In this document: positions 8,870 through 17,310 of the stretch, in pieces | How positions within the stretch are numbered: position 1 is the first letter of the stretch | How the letters are laid out: each line of letters opens with the position of its first letter | Assembly: GCA_965200955.1 (NCBI GenBank) | Contig: OZ241742.1 | Coordinates: 930,001 to 994,000, forward strand | DNA: 64,000 bases | From: Bin80 sp026708685 | GTDB lineage: Bacteria > Bacteroidota > Rhodothermia > Rhodothermales > Bin80 | Reading direction: 5' to 3' | Program-made: the position numbers and the translations under genes | The notes under the pieces: generated by a model | Told to the model about the DNA's origin: nothing | Seen by the model: the letters and a program-made list of their open reading frames with translations, nothing else | Databases searched by the model: none

Positions 8870-9351
8870 TCACGATTTGAATCCGCAAAGATTACGGTTT
8901 TCTAATAAATACTTATGGGCTTTTGTGAATTGTTTAGATTTGAGAGTTGAAAATACCTTACCGCGTGGTTGATCTATTAAATCCTTATTTCTAAAATCTT
9001 TGTGTAATGCTGTATCATTAGAAAAAAGTAACCGCGCTCCACTCACTCTTGCAAGAGCAATGATATGAATATCATTGGACTGGATATTTTCCACCCGCAA
9101 TTAGATCTTTTTCAGTTTGATGAATCTGATCAATTCGGACGGTTCTAATGATGCCCCTCTTAATAGCAGTTTTTGCTTACTGTCTAAAGTTGACGGAGGC
9201 TTGGGAGAGTTCATAGTTCATCAGTGAGCCTACCCCCCAATCACTAAACGCCCTAGTCCACCGTTGATCCATCTGAATAATTGCTTTCCCGCATCATCCT
9301 CTCCATTCTAAAAACCTCATGAACAACATTTGCATCAAGAATTGCACACAT
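8870..9351 (-). pseudogene. Decayed PIN-domain nuclease gene downstream of the OLD-like ATPase
   Basis: The 5' part (ATG at 9349-9351) reads MCAILDANVVHEVF, the typical start of a PIN-domain ribonuclease with its first catalytic Asp, but meets a stop at 9253-9255. A second frame continues with INGGLGRLVIGG, then further stops intervene. The 3' part, 8870-9100, reads NDIHIIALARVSGARLLFSN with the later catalytic Asp, and ends with RGKVFSTLKSKQFTKAHKYL. Order, spacing and strand fit a single gene broken by at least two frameshifts or stops. It begins 11 nt after the ATPase stop, so the pair was an operon. The toxic nuclease half appears inactivated. Confidence 0.7.
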
Positions 9352-9362
9352 TACATCAATCG

Positions 9363-10679
9363 TTAAAATCCGAGAGATCTACTTGATTCTTCCATGAAGA
9401 ATCCACCATAGCTATCAGGTGCATTAAGAACATTCCCTAACTCGTCAAGATGGATCGGGTGGATCTCAACGCTTGCATCATTTCGTTCAAAGAATAGAAT
9501 GATTACATCCTCGGGTGTTAAATCCGTTTTCTGATCACGTATATCCATACGAATCCGATCAAGTAAAAACTCACTGTGGGTCTCAACAATTAACTGCCTT
9601 CCTTGACCGGCAATCTCGCAGAAGAGGCTCCCCAAAGCGGCTTGGGCCTTTGGGTGAAGATATACCTCTGGTTGCTGTAACATCGCAGGATAAGAATTTT
9701 CTGACAACAAAAGTTCGGTCAAAATGGGCAATACTTGGCTAACCCCGTATCCGACATCAATCAAGTTCTGTTTAGAACCTTTTTGTTGATTATAAAATTT
9801 TCTGACAAGAATCTGAAATGGATCACTTCCCGATTCTCCCAAACGTTTGATTTCAATTTCATCAAACATCCCCGCAGCCGTACCGAACCGTTCAAGTTCA
9901 TATTTAAGATCCTTCCATAATTCGGAATCGTAACTAGCCGTATTCGCCAAAAACATTGGAGCAAAGTATCCGTCTGGGTCAGGTATCCAACCTGCCTGAT
10001 CATATGTCCGTTGAGGCTTGGACCTAACCGGTGCACATACGAACAATCGCTCATCGGAAGAAGTGATTCCAAGGTAGTTAGCATTCAAGATAGAATTCAT
10101 ATCCTGAACTGAGAATGCGGGGGACTCGTTGATGGGAATGATGTTTTCTGGAGATTCATGACTCCAATCTTTGAGAGCTTCTATAATCTTATAGTACAGA
10201 CCAAGTATAGGAGGAAGCTTAGAATTTTTTCTAGTCTGGTTGGAATCATCAAAGTGTATTTCCCATACTCCTTGTGGAGTACCAATCTGGATTTTGTGAA
10301 AGTCATCGTCATAACTTTCAATCCAAGTATTATCATCATTTAATTGAATCTGGACGGCTCTAGGGATTGTTCGATTTTCTTTGAACACAAAATGCGATCT
10401 GAATCCCTGATTGACATCAATGCCCGCTTCAAATGAAGATGTTGAATTACTCTTTTCGCTCGGACGATAGGCGATATCATCAAAACTTCCTAAGTCAAAA
10501 GGAGGATTTTTAAAGTTTAGATTATCATAACTAAATAGAGAATCAAATAAGATCCTGATAATTGCCAAGATAGAGGTTTTACCAGTGCTATTTTCACCCA
10601 CGAGCAGTGTGAGTGGTGCAAGAGGAACATTCTGCTTTCTATGGAAGCATCGATAATTTTCAACGGTGAGTTGTTTCAT
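9363..10679 (-). CDS. OLD/RecF-like AAA ATPase (AAA_21 type, DUF3696-like C-terminus)
   Basis: A 438-residue SMC-like ATPase. Walker A is GENSTGKTS (residues 29-37), the signature/Walker B region reads QQPEVYLHPKAQAALGS near 335-350 and a switch His lies in VETHSEFLLDRIR. The C-terminus GGFFMEESSRSLGF resembles the DUF3696 tail. No TOPRIM domain is present, so the effector was probably the PIN nuclease encoded immediately downstream. Comparable ATPase plus nuclease pairs occur in phage-defence loci. Because the PIN gene is broken here, the ATPase may be an orphan remnant. It is divergent from the NACHT operon. Confidence 0.8.
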   Translation of the reverse strand: MKQLTVENYRCFHRKQNVPLAPLTLLVGENSTGKTSILAIIRILFDSLFSYDNLNFKNPPFDLGSFDDIAYRPSEKSNSTSSFEAGIDVNQGFRSHFVFKENRTIPRAVQIQLNDDNTWIESYDDDFHKIQIGTPQGVWEIHFDDSNQTRKNSKLPPILGLYYKIIEALKDWSHESPENIIPINESPAFSVQDMNSILNANYLGITSSDERLFVCAPVRSKPQRTYDQAGWIPDPDGYFAPMFLANTASYDSELWKDLKYELERFGTAAGMFDEIEIKRLGESGSDPFQILVRKFYNQQKGSKQNLIDVGYGVSQVLPILTELLLSENSYPAMLQQPEVYLHPKAQAALGSLFCEIAGQGRQLIVETHSEFLLDRIRMDIRDQKTDLTPEDVIILFFERNDASVEIHPIHLDELGNVLNAPDSYGGFFMEESSRSLGF

Positions 10680-11027
10680 TTTGTTCGGTTAGGTGCTAGT
10701 TCAACAAGGGGATATTTAATGATTCGAAAAATCCCAAGTTCAACAATAAATGCTGTAGGCAGGCTGAATTTGAAGAGCAAAGCATGATTCAGTTTGAACA
10801 AGAGTTTGCCACGCCGATGAACACGAAAGGAGAGTTTATAGGATAATGGCAGGCTAAACGCCATTCTACATTCCCATTAGAATTTGACAATCTGGAGTTA
10901 TACAAATGAGTGAAAAACTTTATCCATTAAAGATTGCATCTCTACAGAATGATAGATTTACCAGATAATTACAATGAAATAGGCACAATGTTCTTGATGT
11001 ATGATTTGCAACACCCCCTGAAACAAT

Positions 11028-11042
11028 TACTGGTAACCAGTA
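11028..11042. promoter_or_regulatory. Inverted repeat 1 upstream of the AAA_14-NACHT operon
   Basis: TACTGGTAACCAGTA: 7-bp perfect arms around a single central base. The compact palindrome is typical of a dimeric repressor site. No regulator gene is adjacent, so the binding protein is unknown. Confidence 0.4.
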
Positions 11043-11060
11043 TTGTCAAAATTTCTTTTT

Positions 11061-11078
11061 GATATTTCGTCAAATATC
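11061..11078. promoter_or_regulatory. Inverted repeat 2 upstream of the AAA_14-NACHT operon
   Basis: GATATTTCGTCAAATATC: 7-bp perfect arms with a 4-base centre, followed by TTTT. It could be a short hairpin or an operator. Its sequence is unrelated to the other two repeats in the region. Confidence 0.35.
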
Positions 11079-11112
11079 TTTTGGGAACATTATATTTCAA
11101 AAAAAGTAAGTT

Positions 11113-11132
11113 ATTGAGTAAATTTACTCAAT
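11113..11132. promoter_or_regulatory. 20-bp perfect palindrome just upstream of the AAA_14 start
   Basis: ATTGAGTAAATTTACTCAAT is a perfect 20-bp palindrome ending 8 bp before the ATG at 11141. A protein bound here would block the ribosome-binding region or promoter clearance, so it is a good candidate operator for keeping the downstream genes low. Function is inferred from symmetry and position only. Confidence 0.55.
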
Positions 11133-11140
11133 CAATAATT

Positions 11141-12463
11141 ATGACACCTTCTCCATATGAACGACCCTATGTTTCGGAGATTACGAATTGGATTGTAAGC
11201 GATCCGAACTTACGTTTCATTGCTATTACGGGTCCTCGTCAAACGGGTAAAACAACCATTGCATTACAGATCTATAGTAAGTTGATGGAATCGGGGTTTC
11301 CTTGTAAGTATTATGCTATGGATAATCCAGGCACGGATGAATTTGAGACGATTGATCTGTATACGGCAGACCAAAAGTCTCAACATCAAATTCGTAAAAC
11401 GATTAACACTCCAAGCACGGAAACTCTTTTGGGTATATGGGAAAGAGGGCGCATAGCTGCACAGCAATCCGACCAAGGATTCGTCTTGTTTTTGGATGAA
11501 ATTCAAATGGTTCCCAGGTGGTCTAATATCGTCAAGGGACTCTGGGATGCCGATCGCAGAAATCTTTGCCCATTACGTGTTGTCATTTTAGGCTCTGCAC
11601 CTTGGCGGATGCTCACAGGAATGAACGAAAGCCTCATGGGCCGCTTTGATGCATTTCCTATTTCTCACTGGTCGCTCAAGGAAATGTCCTATGTTTTTGA
11701 CTTTAACGTAGATGAGTATATGTACTTCGGTGGGTATCCAGGTCCATGGACTGGAAAAGTGAGGGGACATGTGAAAAATCTTGGTGTTTCGGAGCCGCTT
11801 TGGAAAAAATATATTCTCAATTCTATCATAGAACCAGCTATCAATCGGGATATTATTGCTCAAAAACGTATCGAAAAGCCTGCCCTTATGCGACAGATTA
11901 TGGATTTAGCACCGAACTATTCGGGTCAAATTATGTCCTATAACAAAATGCTGGAGCAGCTCCAAGATGCTGGAAACACGACTACTCTTGCCAAATATAT
12001 TGATCTCCTTACAGGTGCAGGTTTGATGACTACGCTTTCTCGGTATAAGTGGAAACCTTTGTCTGGTCGTAGAGCCTCAATACCTAAACTCAATGTGCTG
12101 AATACAGCTCTCATGACAGCAAATTCCGTCTATTCATTTCAGGATGCTAAGAACAACCCATCCTTTTGGGGGCATATTGCAGAAAGTGCGGTGGGTGCAC
12201 ATTTATACAATACCCGAGACTATGGAACCCATATCCATTACTGGCGAGACAAAAACGGTCGGAATGAGGTTGATTATGTGATTGCCCGTGGAGAAAACCT
12301 TCTTGGAATAGAAGTAAAAAGTGGTAAAGTTCGGACTCGACGCGGATTAAGAGCATTCAAAGATTGGTTCCCCCATGCAAGGATCATGGTGGTTGGAGCT
12401 AATGAAATGCCATTCAATGAGTTTTTCAGTCTAAAGCCCGAACAGTTATTTGATGTATCATGA
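11141..12463 (+). CDS. AAA_14/DUF4143 ATPase with nuclease-like C-terminus
   Basis: Starting at the ATG at 11141 (MTPSPYERPY; the longer TTG frame from 11081 would run through the palindrome) gives about 440 residues. Walker A is GPRQTGKTT (about residues 31-39), Walker B is FLDEIQ, followed by the DUF4143 region. The C-terminus has NEVDYVIARGENLLGIEVKS, a D-x(n)-ExK arrangement like PD-(D/E)xK nuclease folds. Members are widespread ATPases of poorly known function. The stop overlaps the start of the giant STAND gene by four bases (ATGA), a sign of tight coupling. An ATP-driven partner or regulator of the downstream STAND protein is inferred. Confidence 0.8.
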   Translation: MTPSPYERPYVSEITNWIVSDPNLRFIAITGPRQTGKTTIALQIYSKLMESGFPCKYYAMDNPGTDEFETIDLYTADQKSQHQIRKTINTPSTETLLGIWERGRIAAQQSDQGFVLFLDEIQMVPRWSNIVKGLWDADRRNLCPLRVVILGSAPWRMLTGMNESLMGRFDAFPISHWSLKEMSYVFDFNVDEYMYFGGYPGPWTGKVRGHVKNLGVSEPLWKKYILNSIIEPAINRDIIAQKRIEKPALMRQIMDLAPNYSGQIMSYNKMLEQLQDAGNTTTLAKYIDLLTGAGLMTTLSRYKWKPLSGRRASIPKLNVLNTALMTANSVYSFQDAKNNPSFWGHIAESAVGAHLYNTRDYGTHIHYWRDKNGRNEVDYVIARGENLLGIEVKSGKVRTRRGLRAFKDWFPHARIMVVGANEMPFNEFFSLKPEQLFDVS

Positions 12464-15400
12464 GAGTAATTGTACCCCGGAGAGTGACTCTTTTATGGCC
12501 CAGAGAAGACCTTCGTTTTGGCAAAGAAAATCTATCCTTAACCGATTTTCAATCTGATTTTGGTTATGTACTATTGGGCGAGCCAGGAATGGGCAAGAGT
12601 ACGGAGTTTGAGATCGAATCTGAACGAATTGGAGCACCAAAGCCCATATCGGCCCGACGATTTCTGCTTAATGGGATCCAGCAGAGTCCACTACCTCCAC
12701 AAGTCCCTATATTTATTGATGGACTTGATGAAGCTCGATTGATCGTAGGTTCTCCAGAGGACACGATTCAGCAAATCGTTTCTACCCTTACACATCTTGA
12801 AAGTCCAAGATTTCGCCTTTCATGCCGCAGTAATAGTTGGCTTGGAAAGGGACATTTGCGGCAGTTATCTTCAGCTCTAGGATTGATCAACATTCCAGTA
12901 CTTCAACTTGATCCACTTCACCATACCGACATTGAACAAATGTTTGTAGAATGTGAACTTATTGAAACTGTACTGAAGGATAAGTTGGACGATCACTGGC
13001 TGGAATCATTTCTATATAATCCTCAGTTACTCCATATATTGCTTCATGCCATCAAAGGTGGTGACTGGAGTAGTACTCCATTCGATATATTTGAAAAGGC
13101 ATGCTCTCAGCTTATCAATGAATTATACTTTCGCGATGACGATACCTTTAGATCAGATCGTCAAACGCTATGCTCAGATACTCTTCTGCATCATGCTGGG
13201 TTTCTATGTGCACTTTTATTGATTCACAATAAGAAGGGTTGGACTGTTAAGGGTAAAGCCAACCGAGATATTCTCGCATTATCCGATCTTGTTGATGAAG
13301 ATCATTCCACTTTGTATTCAGTTATAGAATCGGATATCTTTACGGGGACGAAGTATTGCCGTACTCCGACCCACCGGATCATTGCGGAATTTTTAGGTGC
13401 CCGTTACCTAAGTGAGATCATACAACAGGGATTAGGTTGGAGACGCGTTCTTTCATTACTTTTGGATACAACTGGAAATCCATTTCATGACCTTAAAGGG
13501 CTTGTTGCATGGCTTGCTTTATTCAATTCAGATGTCCGATCATCAATCATTCATTCCAATCCAAGCGTATTGGCATTTGATGGAGATCCCAGCAACTTGA
13601 CACCTGAGCAACTGCGTCGCATAGTTCTCAACTTGGAACAGCGTATGCCCTTCAACGAGATGTTCTGTTTCGCTACTTCTATGGGAGTATTTGCTAGCCT
13701 CTCTGGATTGTCCGAAATTTGGAGATTGATATCCTCAAAAGAACGCGATCAAAAACGGCAAGATCTTCTACATTTTCTTTTATCAGGAGGGAAAATAGTC
13801 CATGACAGGTCTCAACGATTTGATCAGTTGTTTACAGTATCCTCTCACCAATGTCCAGATCTTGAACAAATCTTGACCATTCTTTATGATCCGACTTGGA
13901 AAGTGAAGATTCGAGTCCGAGCACTTGCCGTATTGAATGAGATGGTCTCCGATTCACCCAGTCTTGAAACAATTCTATATGACCTTCTCCAGGATTTAAA
14001 GAATGAAAATTTGCCAGATGAAGACTATCAGATACTCTATCATGTTGTTGACTATAGATTTCAGGTTCATCTTTCATCAGATGAATTATGGAATGATCTC
14101 AAATCTCTACCACTCCCTGCAATGGAATACGTTTTAACAAGACTTATTGAAAAAGCCAAAGGAATACAGATCAAGATATTATTGGATGTCTTTTGTAGTC
14201 AAAGTAAGATGATTCTCCCACAACTATATCAAGCCAATTGCACAGATATTGTGATAAAACTCCTACTAAAAGGACTTGAAACATTTGGAGATCAGATGGA
14301 CATTTCCGATTTATATGACTGGTTTGCACTACTTGAGTTGAACGAAGATTTTTCCCAACTTATTATAGTGAACTATTCAGGGTTTCCATATCCACCAATC
14401 AATCACCATGGATCAGTTCTTCAATGGTTAAGTAAGCGAAAATCACTCCAATATAAACTAATTGAATTCGGACTGAATCATCAAAGATACACAGCCGCCC
14501 AAGGGAAATGTGATGCTAACTTACCACAAAAATTTCTCGGTCGAAATGTATCTAAAGACTTTCGTTCATGGTGTCTAAACCGTGCAGTTGAACTTGCTCA
14601 TATTCAACCAAGCGTATCCAAAATCTTTGCTCATTGGGCTACTCTGGAAAAAAAGGGTTGGGCAGATCCTATTTCTGATGACCAGGTGACTCAACATGTC
14701 TCAAACATATCGACTTTACACCAATGGAATCAGAAACGCTTGTTAGACAAGGCAAACCACAGGCAAAAGGAAAATCAATCACATTCAGCAAGAACCAAGT
14801 TGAATGTATCAACATTTGAGATGGGCCGACAGAATGAGTTGTCCTATCTAAAACTCAAAACCAATGAAGTCGCCCAAGGCCGTTGTTCCCTAAAACTTCT
14901 TGATAAATTTGCCCGAATTTATTTCTACGGTCATCATGAATGCCTAAATGGGCGGAATTACCTTTCTAGGTACCTGAATGAAGACAGGAATCTTATTGAT
15001 GTGGTTTGGAGTGGATTTCATAGTGTCATGAGCCGGCAAGATTTGCCAGTTTTAGAAGCTATTGCAGAGATGCATCAGAAGGGTGAACGCTCCCTCTTTG
15101 CACACCCTATTCTTGCAGTTTTAGAGGAGGACGGTGAAATGATGTTCAGTCAATTGTCCGACAGTGAAAAACGTACAGTGCTTGGATTTTATTTTGTTAC
15201 AAATTTTACTCAACTTGAAGATTCTCTGAAGCATCAATCTCTGAGTATAGATCTTCCAATCTGGTACCGAAACGCTCTAGAGAATGACCCGAAAGCTGTC
15301 GCAGACTCGCTGGTTTCCATTCACAGAGCATGCGTGCGGTCGGGAGCTGAACCAGTAGATCATTTCCTCATGTTATCCTTTGAAGAGGTTTATGAAAAGG

Positions 15401-16671
15401 TTGTAACTCTTGTAGTCAGAAGGAAGTTGATCACCATTTTCCCTACCAAGTGTAGCGGGTTCCAATTGAAATCGTTTCATGCTACTCTCATGTGCATTCT
15501 TCGGGTCTATTCTATGACTTCCGAATTCATCAACAAAGTAGAGGTCAAAAATTTGATTCTTCAAAGGCTGAATCGAAAAAACATGGATGTAGCTCAGCAG
15601 GCTCTGCTGTTGTCTGCAGGATTGTGTATTGCCCAGGATCAATGTCTCCCACATTTTATTCATTTTCTAGCCACTGGACGAAAGGCCAGAATACGCCATG
15701 TTCTCAAATTTTTTGATTTAGGCGGAAGGGTAGCACTTTTTAAACATATTGATCAGTGGTCACCTCATGAGATTTGCATCTTCATCCAATCGATCGCCCA
15801 CCAGGTAATACCTTTTATTTTACCTGATACTCCCAATACATTGAATTCTCATGCAAGCATATCCAAAGGAATTCATGACCTTTTCAGGCCGTGCATCCAG
15901 GAGCTTTCTAGACGTGTGAACCATAGAGCGGTTCTTGCTCTATCTACACTTGCATCTGATCCTGATCTAAGTGCATGGAAACCTGAAATCACACTAGCCA
16001 TTCATGAACAGATCTTCCGAAAGCAGAAAACCCAGAAAAAAGACTTGACGCTATCTGATAGCTTGAATGTTCTCCATAACGGTCCACCTTCAAACTTAGC
16101 CGATTTGAATAGCGTGGCAGTAGAGTTATTAGAAGATTTTGCTGTAGGAATGGTAGATCCTTATATTAAAGAGTGGCGGGATTATTGGGAATGGAATTCG
16201 GATGAAAGGATCACGTCACCCAATCCAAAACATGAAAAATCTCTCCGTGACCTGTTTATCTCGACTTTGGGGCAAATCTTTGACAAAAATGACATTCACG
16301 CTCAGATCAAAGAAAGTAGCACTTATAATGATCGGATAGATCTTTGTCTTAACCATGACTCAAATCAACAGATTTCTATGGTGATCAGAAACAACTTAAG
16401 CTTAGACATTTGGAGTAAAATTCCTAAACATTATCTCCAAATCGATACGGGAGTAGCAACTGCTAGCGGATATTGGATCTATCTTGTCTTTTGGTTTGGT
16501 GATAGGTATACGCATGTTGTATCACCCTCTGGAAAAATACCGCAAACCTCCCAAGAACTCAGGGATCTCCTAGAGCAACAGATTCGACTGCAATTCCATC
16601 ATTTCATTTCTATAATAGTGATTGATGTGAGCAAGAGAGAGATTGTAGATGAACTCCATGTAATTCCATGA
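12460..16671 (+). CDS. Giant NACHT-type STAND NTPase with C-terminal nuclease-like domain
   Basis: A 1403-residue protein with an N-terminal P-loop module: Walker A GEPGMGKST (40-48) and Walker B VPIFIDGLDEAR (82-93), the DGLDE form typical of NACHT proteins, with FRLSCRSNSWLG as likely sensor. The middle 1000 residues are helical with repeated hydrophobic spacing, HEAT-like, probably a target sensor. The end (about 1289-1403) resembles the REase-like tail seen in related NACHT proteins, with NDRID followed by SGYWIYLVFWFG. Where relatives have an ExK-type pair, this protein has MVIR (1307-1310), so nuclease activity may be lost. Bacterial NACHT/Avs proteins are known anti-phage sensors; that role here is inference. 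It is coupled to the AAA_14 gene by ATGA. Confidence 0.8.
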   Translation: MRVIVPRRVTLLWPREDLRFGKENLSLTDFQSDFGYVLLGEPGMGKSTEFEIESERIGAPKPISARRFLLNGIQQSPLPPQVPIFIDGLDEARLIVGSPEDTIQQIVSTLTHLESPRFRLSCRSNSWLGKGHLRQLSSALGLINIPVLQLDPLHHTDIEQMFVECELIETVLKDKLDDHWLESFLYNPQLLHILLHAIKGGDWSSTPFDIFEKACSQLINELYFRDDDTFRSDRQTLCSDTLLHHAGFLCALLLIHNKKGWTVKGKANRDILALSDLVDEDHSTLYSVIESDIFTGTKYCRTPTHRIIAEFLGARYLSEIIQQGLGWRRVLSLLLDTTGNPFHDLKGLVAWLALFNSDVRSSIIHSNPSVLAFDGDPSNLTPEQLRRIVLNLEQRMPFNEMFCFATSMGVFASLSGLSEIWRLISSKERDQKRQDLLHFLLSGGKIVHDRSQRFDQLFTVSSHQCPDLEQILTILYDPTWKVKIRVRALAVLNEMVSDSPSLETILYDLLQDLKNENLPDEDYQILYHVVDYRFQVHLSSDELWNDLKSLPLPAMEYVLTRLIEKAKGIQIKILLDVFCSQSKMILPQLYQANCTDIVIKLLLKGLETFGDQMDISDLYDWFALLELNEDFSQLIIVNYSGFPYPPINHHGSVLQWLSKRKSLQYKLIEFGLNHQRYTAAQGKCDANLPQKFLGRNVSKDFRSWCLNRAVELAHIQPSVSKIFAHWATLEKKGWADPISDDQVTQHVSNISTLHQWNQKRLLDKANHRQKENQSHSARTKLNVSTFEMGRQNELSYLKLKTNEVAQGRCSLKLLDKFARIYFYGHHECLNGRNYLSRYLNEDRNLIDVVWSGFHSVMSRQDLPVLEAIAEMHQKGERSLFAHPILAVLEEDGEMMFSQLSDSEKRTVLGFYFVTNFTQLEDSLKHQSLSIDLPIWYRNALENDPKAVADSLVSIHRACVRSGAEPVDHFLMLSFEEVYEKVVTLVVRRKLITIFPTKCSGFQLKSFHATLMCILRVYSMTSEFINKVEVKNLILQRLNRKNMDVAQQALLLSAGLCIAQDQCLPHFIHFLATGRKARIRHVLKFFDLGGRVALFKHIDQWSPHEICIFIQSIAHQVIPFILPDTPNTLNSHASISKGIHDLFRPCIQELSRRVNHRAVLALSTLASDPDLSAWKPEITLAIHEQIFRKQKTQKKDLTLSDSLNVLHNGPPSNLADLNSVAVELLEDFAVGMVDPYIKEWRDYWEWNSDERITSPNPKHEKSLRDLFISTLGQIFDKNDIHAQIKESSTYNDRIDLCLNHDSNQQISMVIRNNLSLDIWSKIPKHYLQIDTGVATASGYWIYLVFWFGDRYTHVVSPSGKIPQTSQELRDLLEQQIRLQFHHFISIIVIDVSKREIVDELHVIP

Positions 16672-16729
16672 GTGCGTTGGTTTGTATATATTCAGATGAA
16701 ATTGCCCACTTATTCAGATTGATGTTGCC

Positions 16730-16980
16730 GTGCGCCGTGGAAAGGCACTTTCCTGTGGTGGGTGCAACCCCCACCCAACACCTGTCGCTCCGGTTGGTAG
16801 CGGCCTTAACGCATGATGGAGGTAACGATGTAAATATGAAGTACTAAGGTTAAAGGGCAACAAGAGTAGTTCAGCGACCATGCGGCGGAAACGACTTATG
16901 GGAGCCTGACTGAGGACCAAAGCGAAACCGATGGAAATTCCACAGTACCCTAAGGGCACCGCGCCGCCCCTTGACTCTAC
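16730..16980 (+). mobile_element. Possible 5' fragment of a group II intron (domain I remnant)
   Basis: This stretch starts with GTGCGCC, the 5' boundary type of group II introns, and is rich in short stem-forming segments (for example GGTGGG ... CCCACC near 16758-16779) and purine-rich linkers such as GGTAACGATG and AAAGCGAAACC. It is clearly more GC-rich than its surroundings, and frames across it are non-coding in style. No domain V and no reverse transcriptase follow, so at most a truncated intron is present. Another structured RNA cannot be excluded. It abuts an IS66-like remnant, a common kind of landing site. Confidence 0.35.
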
Positions 16981-16991
16981 CACCTCTAGAT

Positions 16992-17153
16992 CTATCGTGG
17001 AGTTGATTTTCTAGTGTTTGTTTGACGTTCTCGCCGACGTTCCTCAAACGATGCTCCGTGCTCACGAAGATTTCGTTCAATCACATAGATTTTACGGAAA
17101 ACGACAAGGTCACATTCTTTTGAACGTATTGGTGCTGTGAGGACTTTACCTTC
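16992..17153 (-). pseudogene. IS66-like transposase remnant
   Basis: The minus-strand frame between stops at 17154-17156 and 16992-16994 has no start codon of its own and reads VFRKIYVIERNLREHGASF then EERRRERQ. The pattern (IY-x-IER-x-LRE ... EERxxxRQ) matches the segment of IS66 TnpC transposases after the DDE core. Only about 50 codons remain and no ends were found. The identification rests on this short motif. Confidence 0.4.
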
Positions 17154-17216
17154 TCAAACTTAGGGCAGGCGAAGACACAAATGCATCATTCAAATGACAT
17201 GACAGAATAACGAGTC

Positions 17217-17260
17217 AAAAAACCAGCCAGTGCCGAAATAGAATCATCCGCACTGGCTGG
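17217..17260 (-). terminator. Rho-independent terminator of the outer-membrane protein gene
   Basis: Read on the minus strand, CCAGCCAGTGC and GCACTGGCTGG form a perfect 11-bp stem around a 16-nt loop, immediately followed by six T residues (the A run at 17217-17222). It lies 50 bp after the stop of the 317-residue barrel gene and should end that two-gene transcript. Confidence 0.85.
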
Positions 17261-17310
17261 AAATCAATAATTTCAAATTGATAGCGAAGAATCCTTTGGA
17301 ATAATAGTGG

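Larger units (their letters stand above)
10680..11140. promoter_or_regulatory. Divergent control region of the defence-like island
   Basis: This 461-bp region separates the minus-strand ATPase from the plus-strand AAA_14-NACHT operon. A minus-strand frame of 62 codons (10676-10864) overlaps the ATPase start as ATGA but has no recognisable features. Three different inverted repeats are clustered in the last 115 bp; they are listed separately. The rest is AT-rich and non-coding. Confidence 0.5.

Noticed and set aside
10676..10864. 62-codon minus-strand frame overlapping the ATPase start as ATGA
   Set aside because: The overlap is suggestive, but the sequence shows no domain, signal or helix pattern; kept only as a remark in the control region.
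16714..17080. Minus-strand frames of 89 and 69 codons in the GC-rich segment
   Set aside because: They run through the putative structured RNA and have extreme composition; only the separate IS66-like frame at 16992-17153 has a family pattern.
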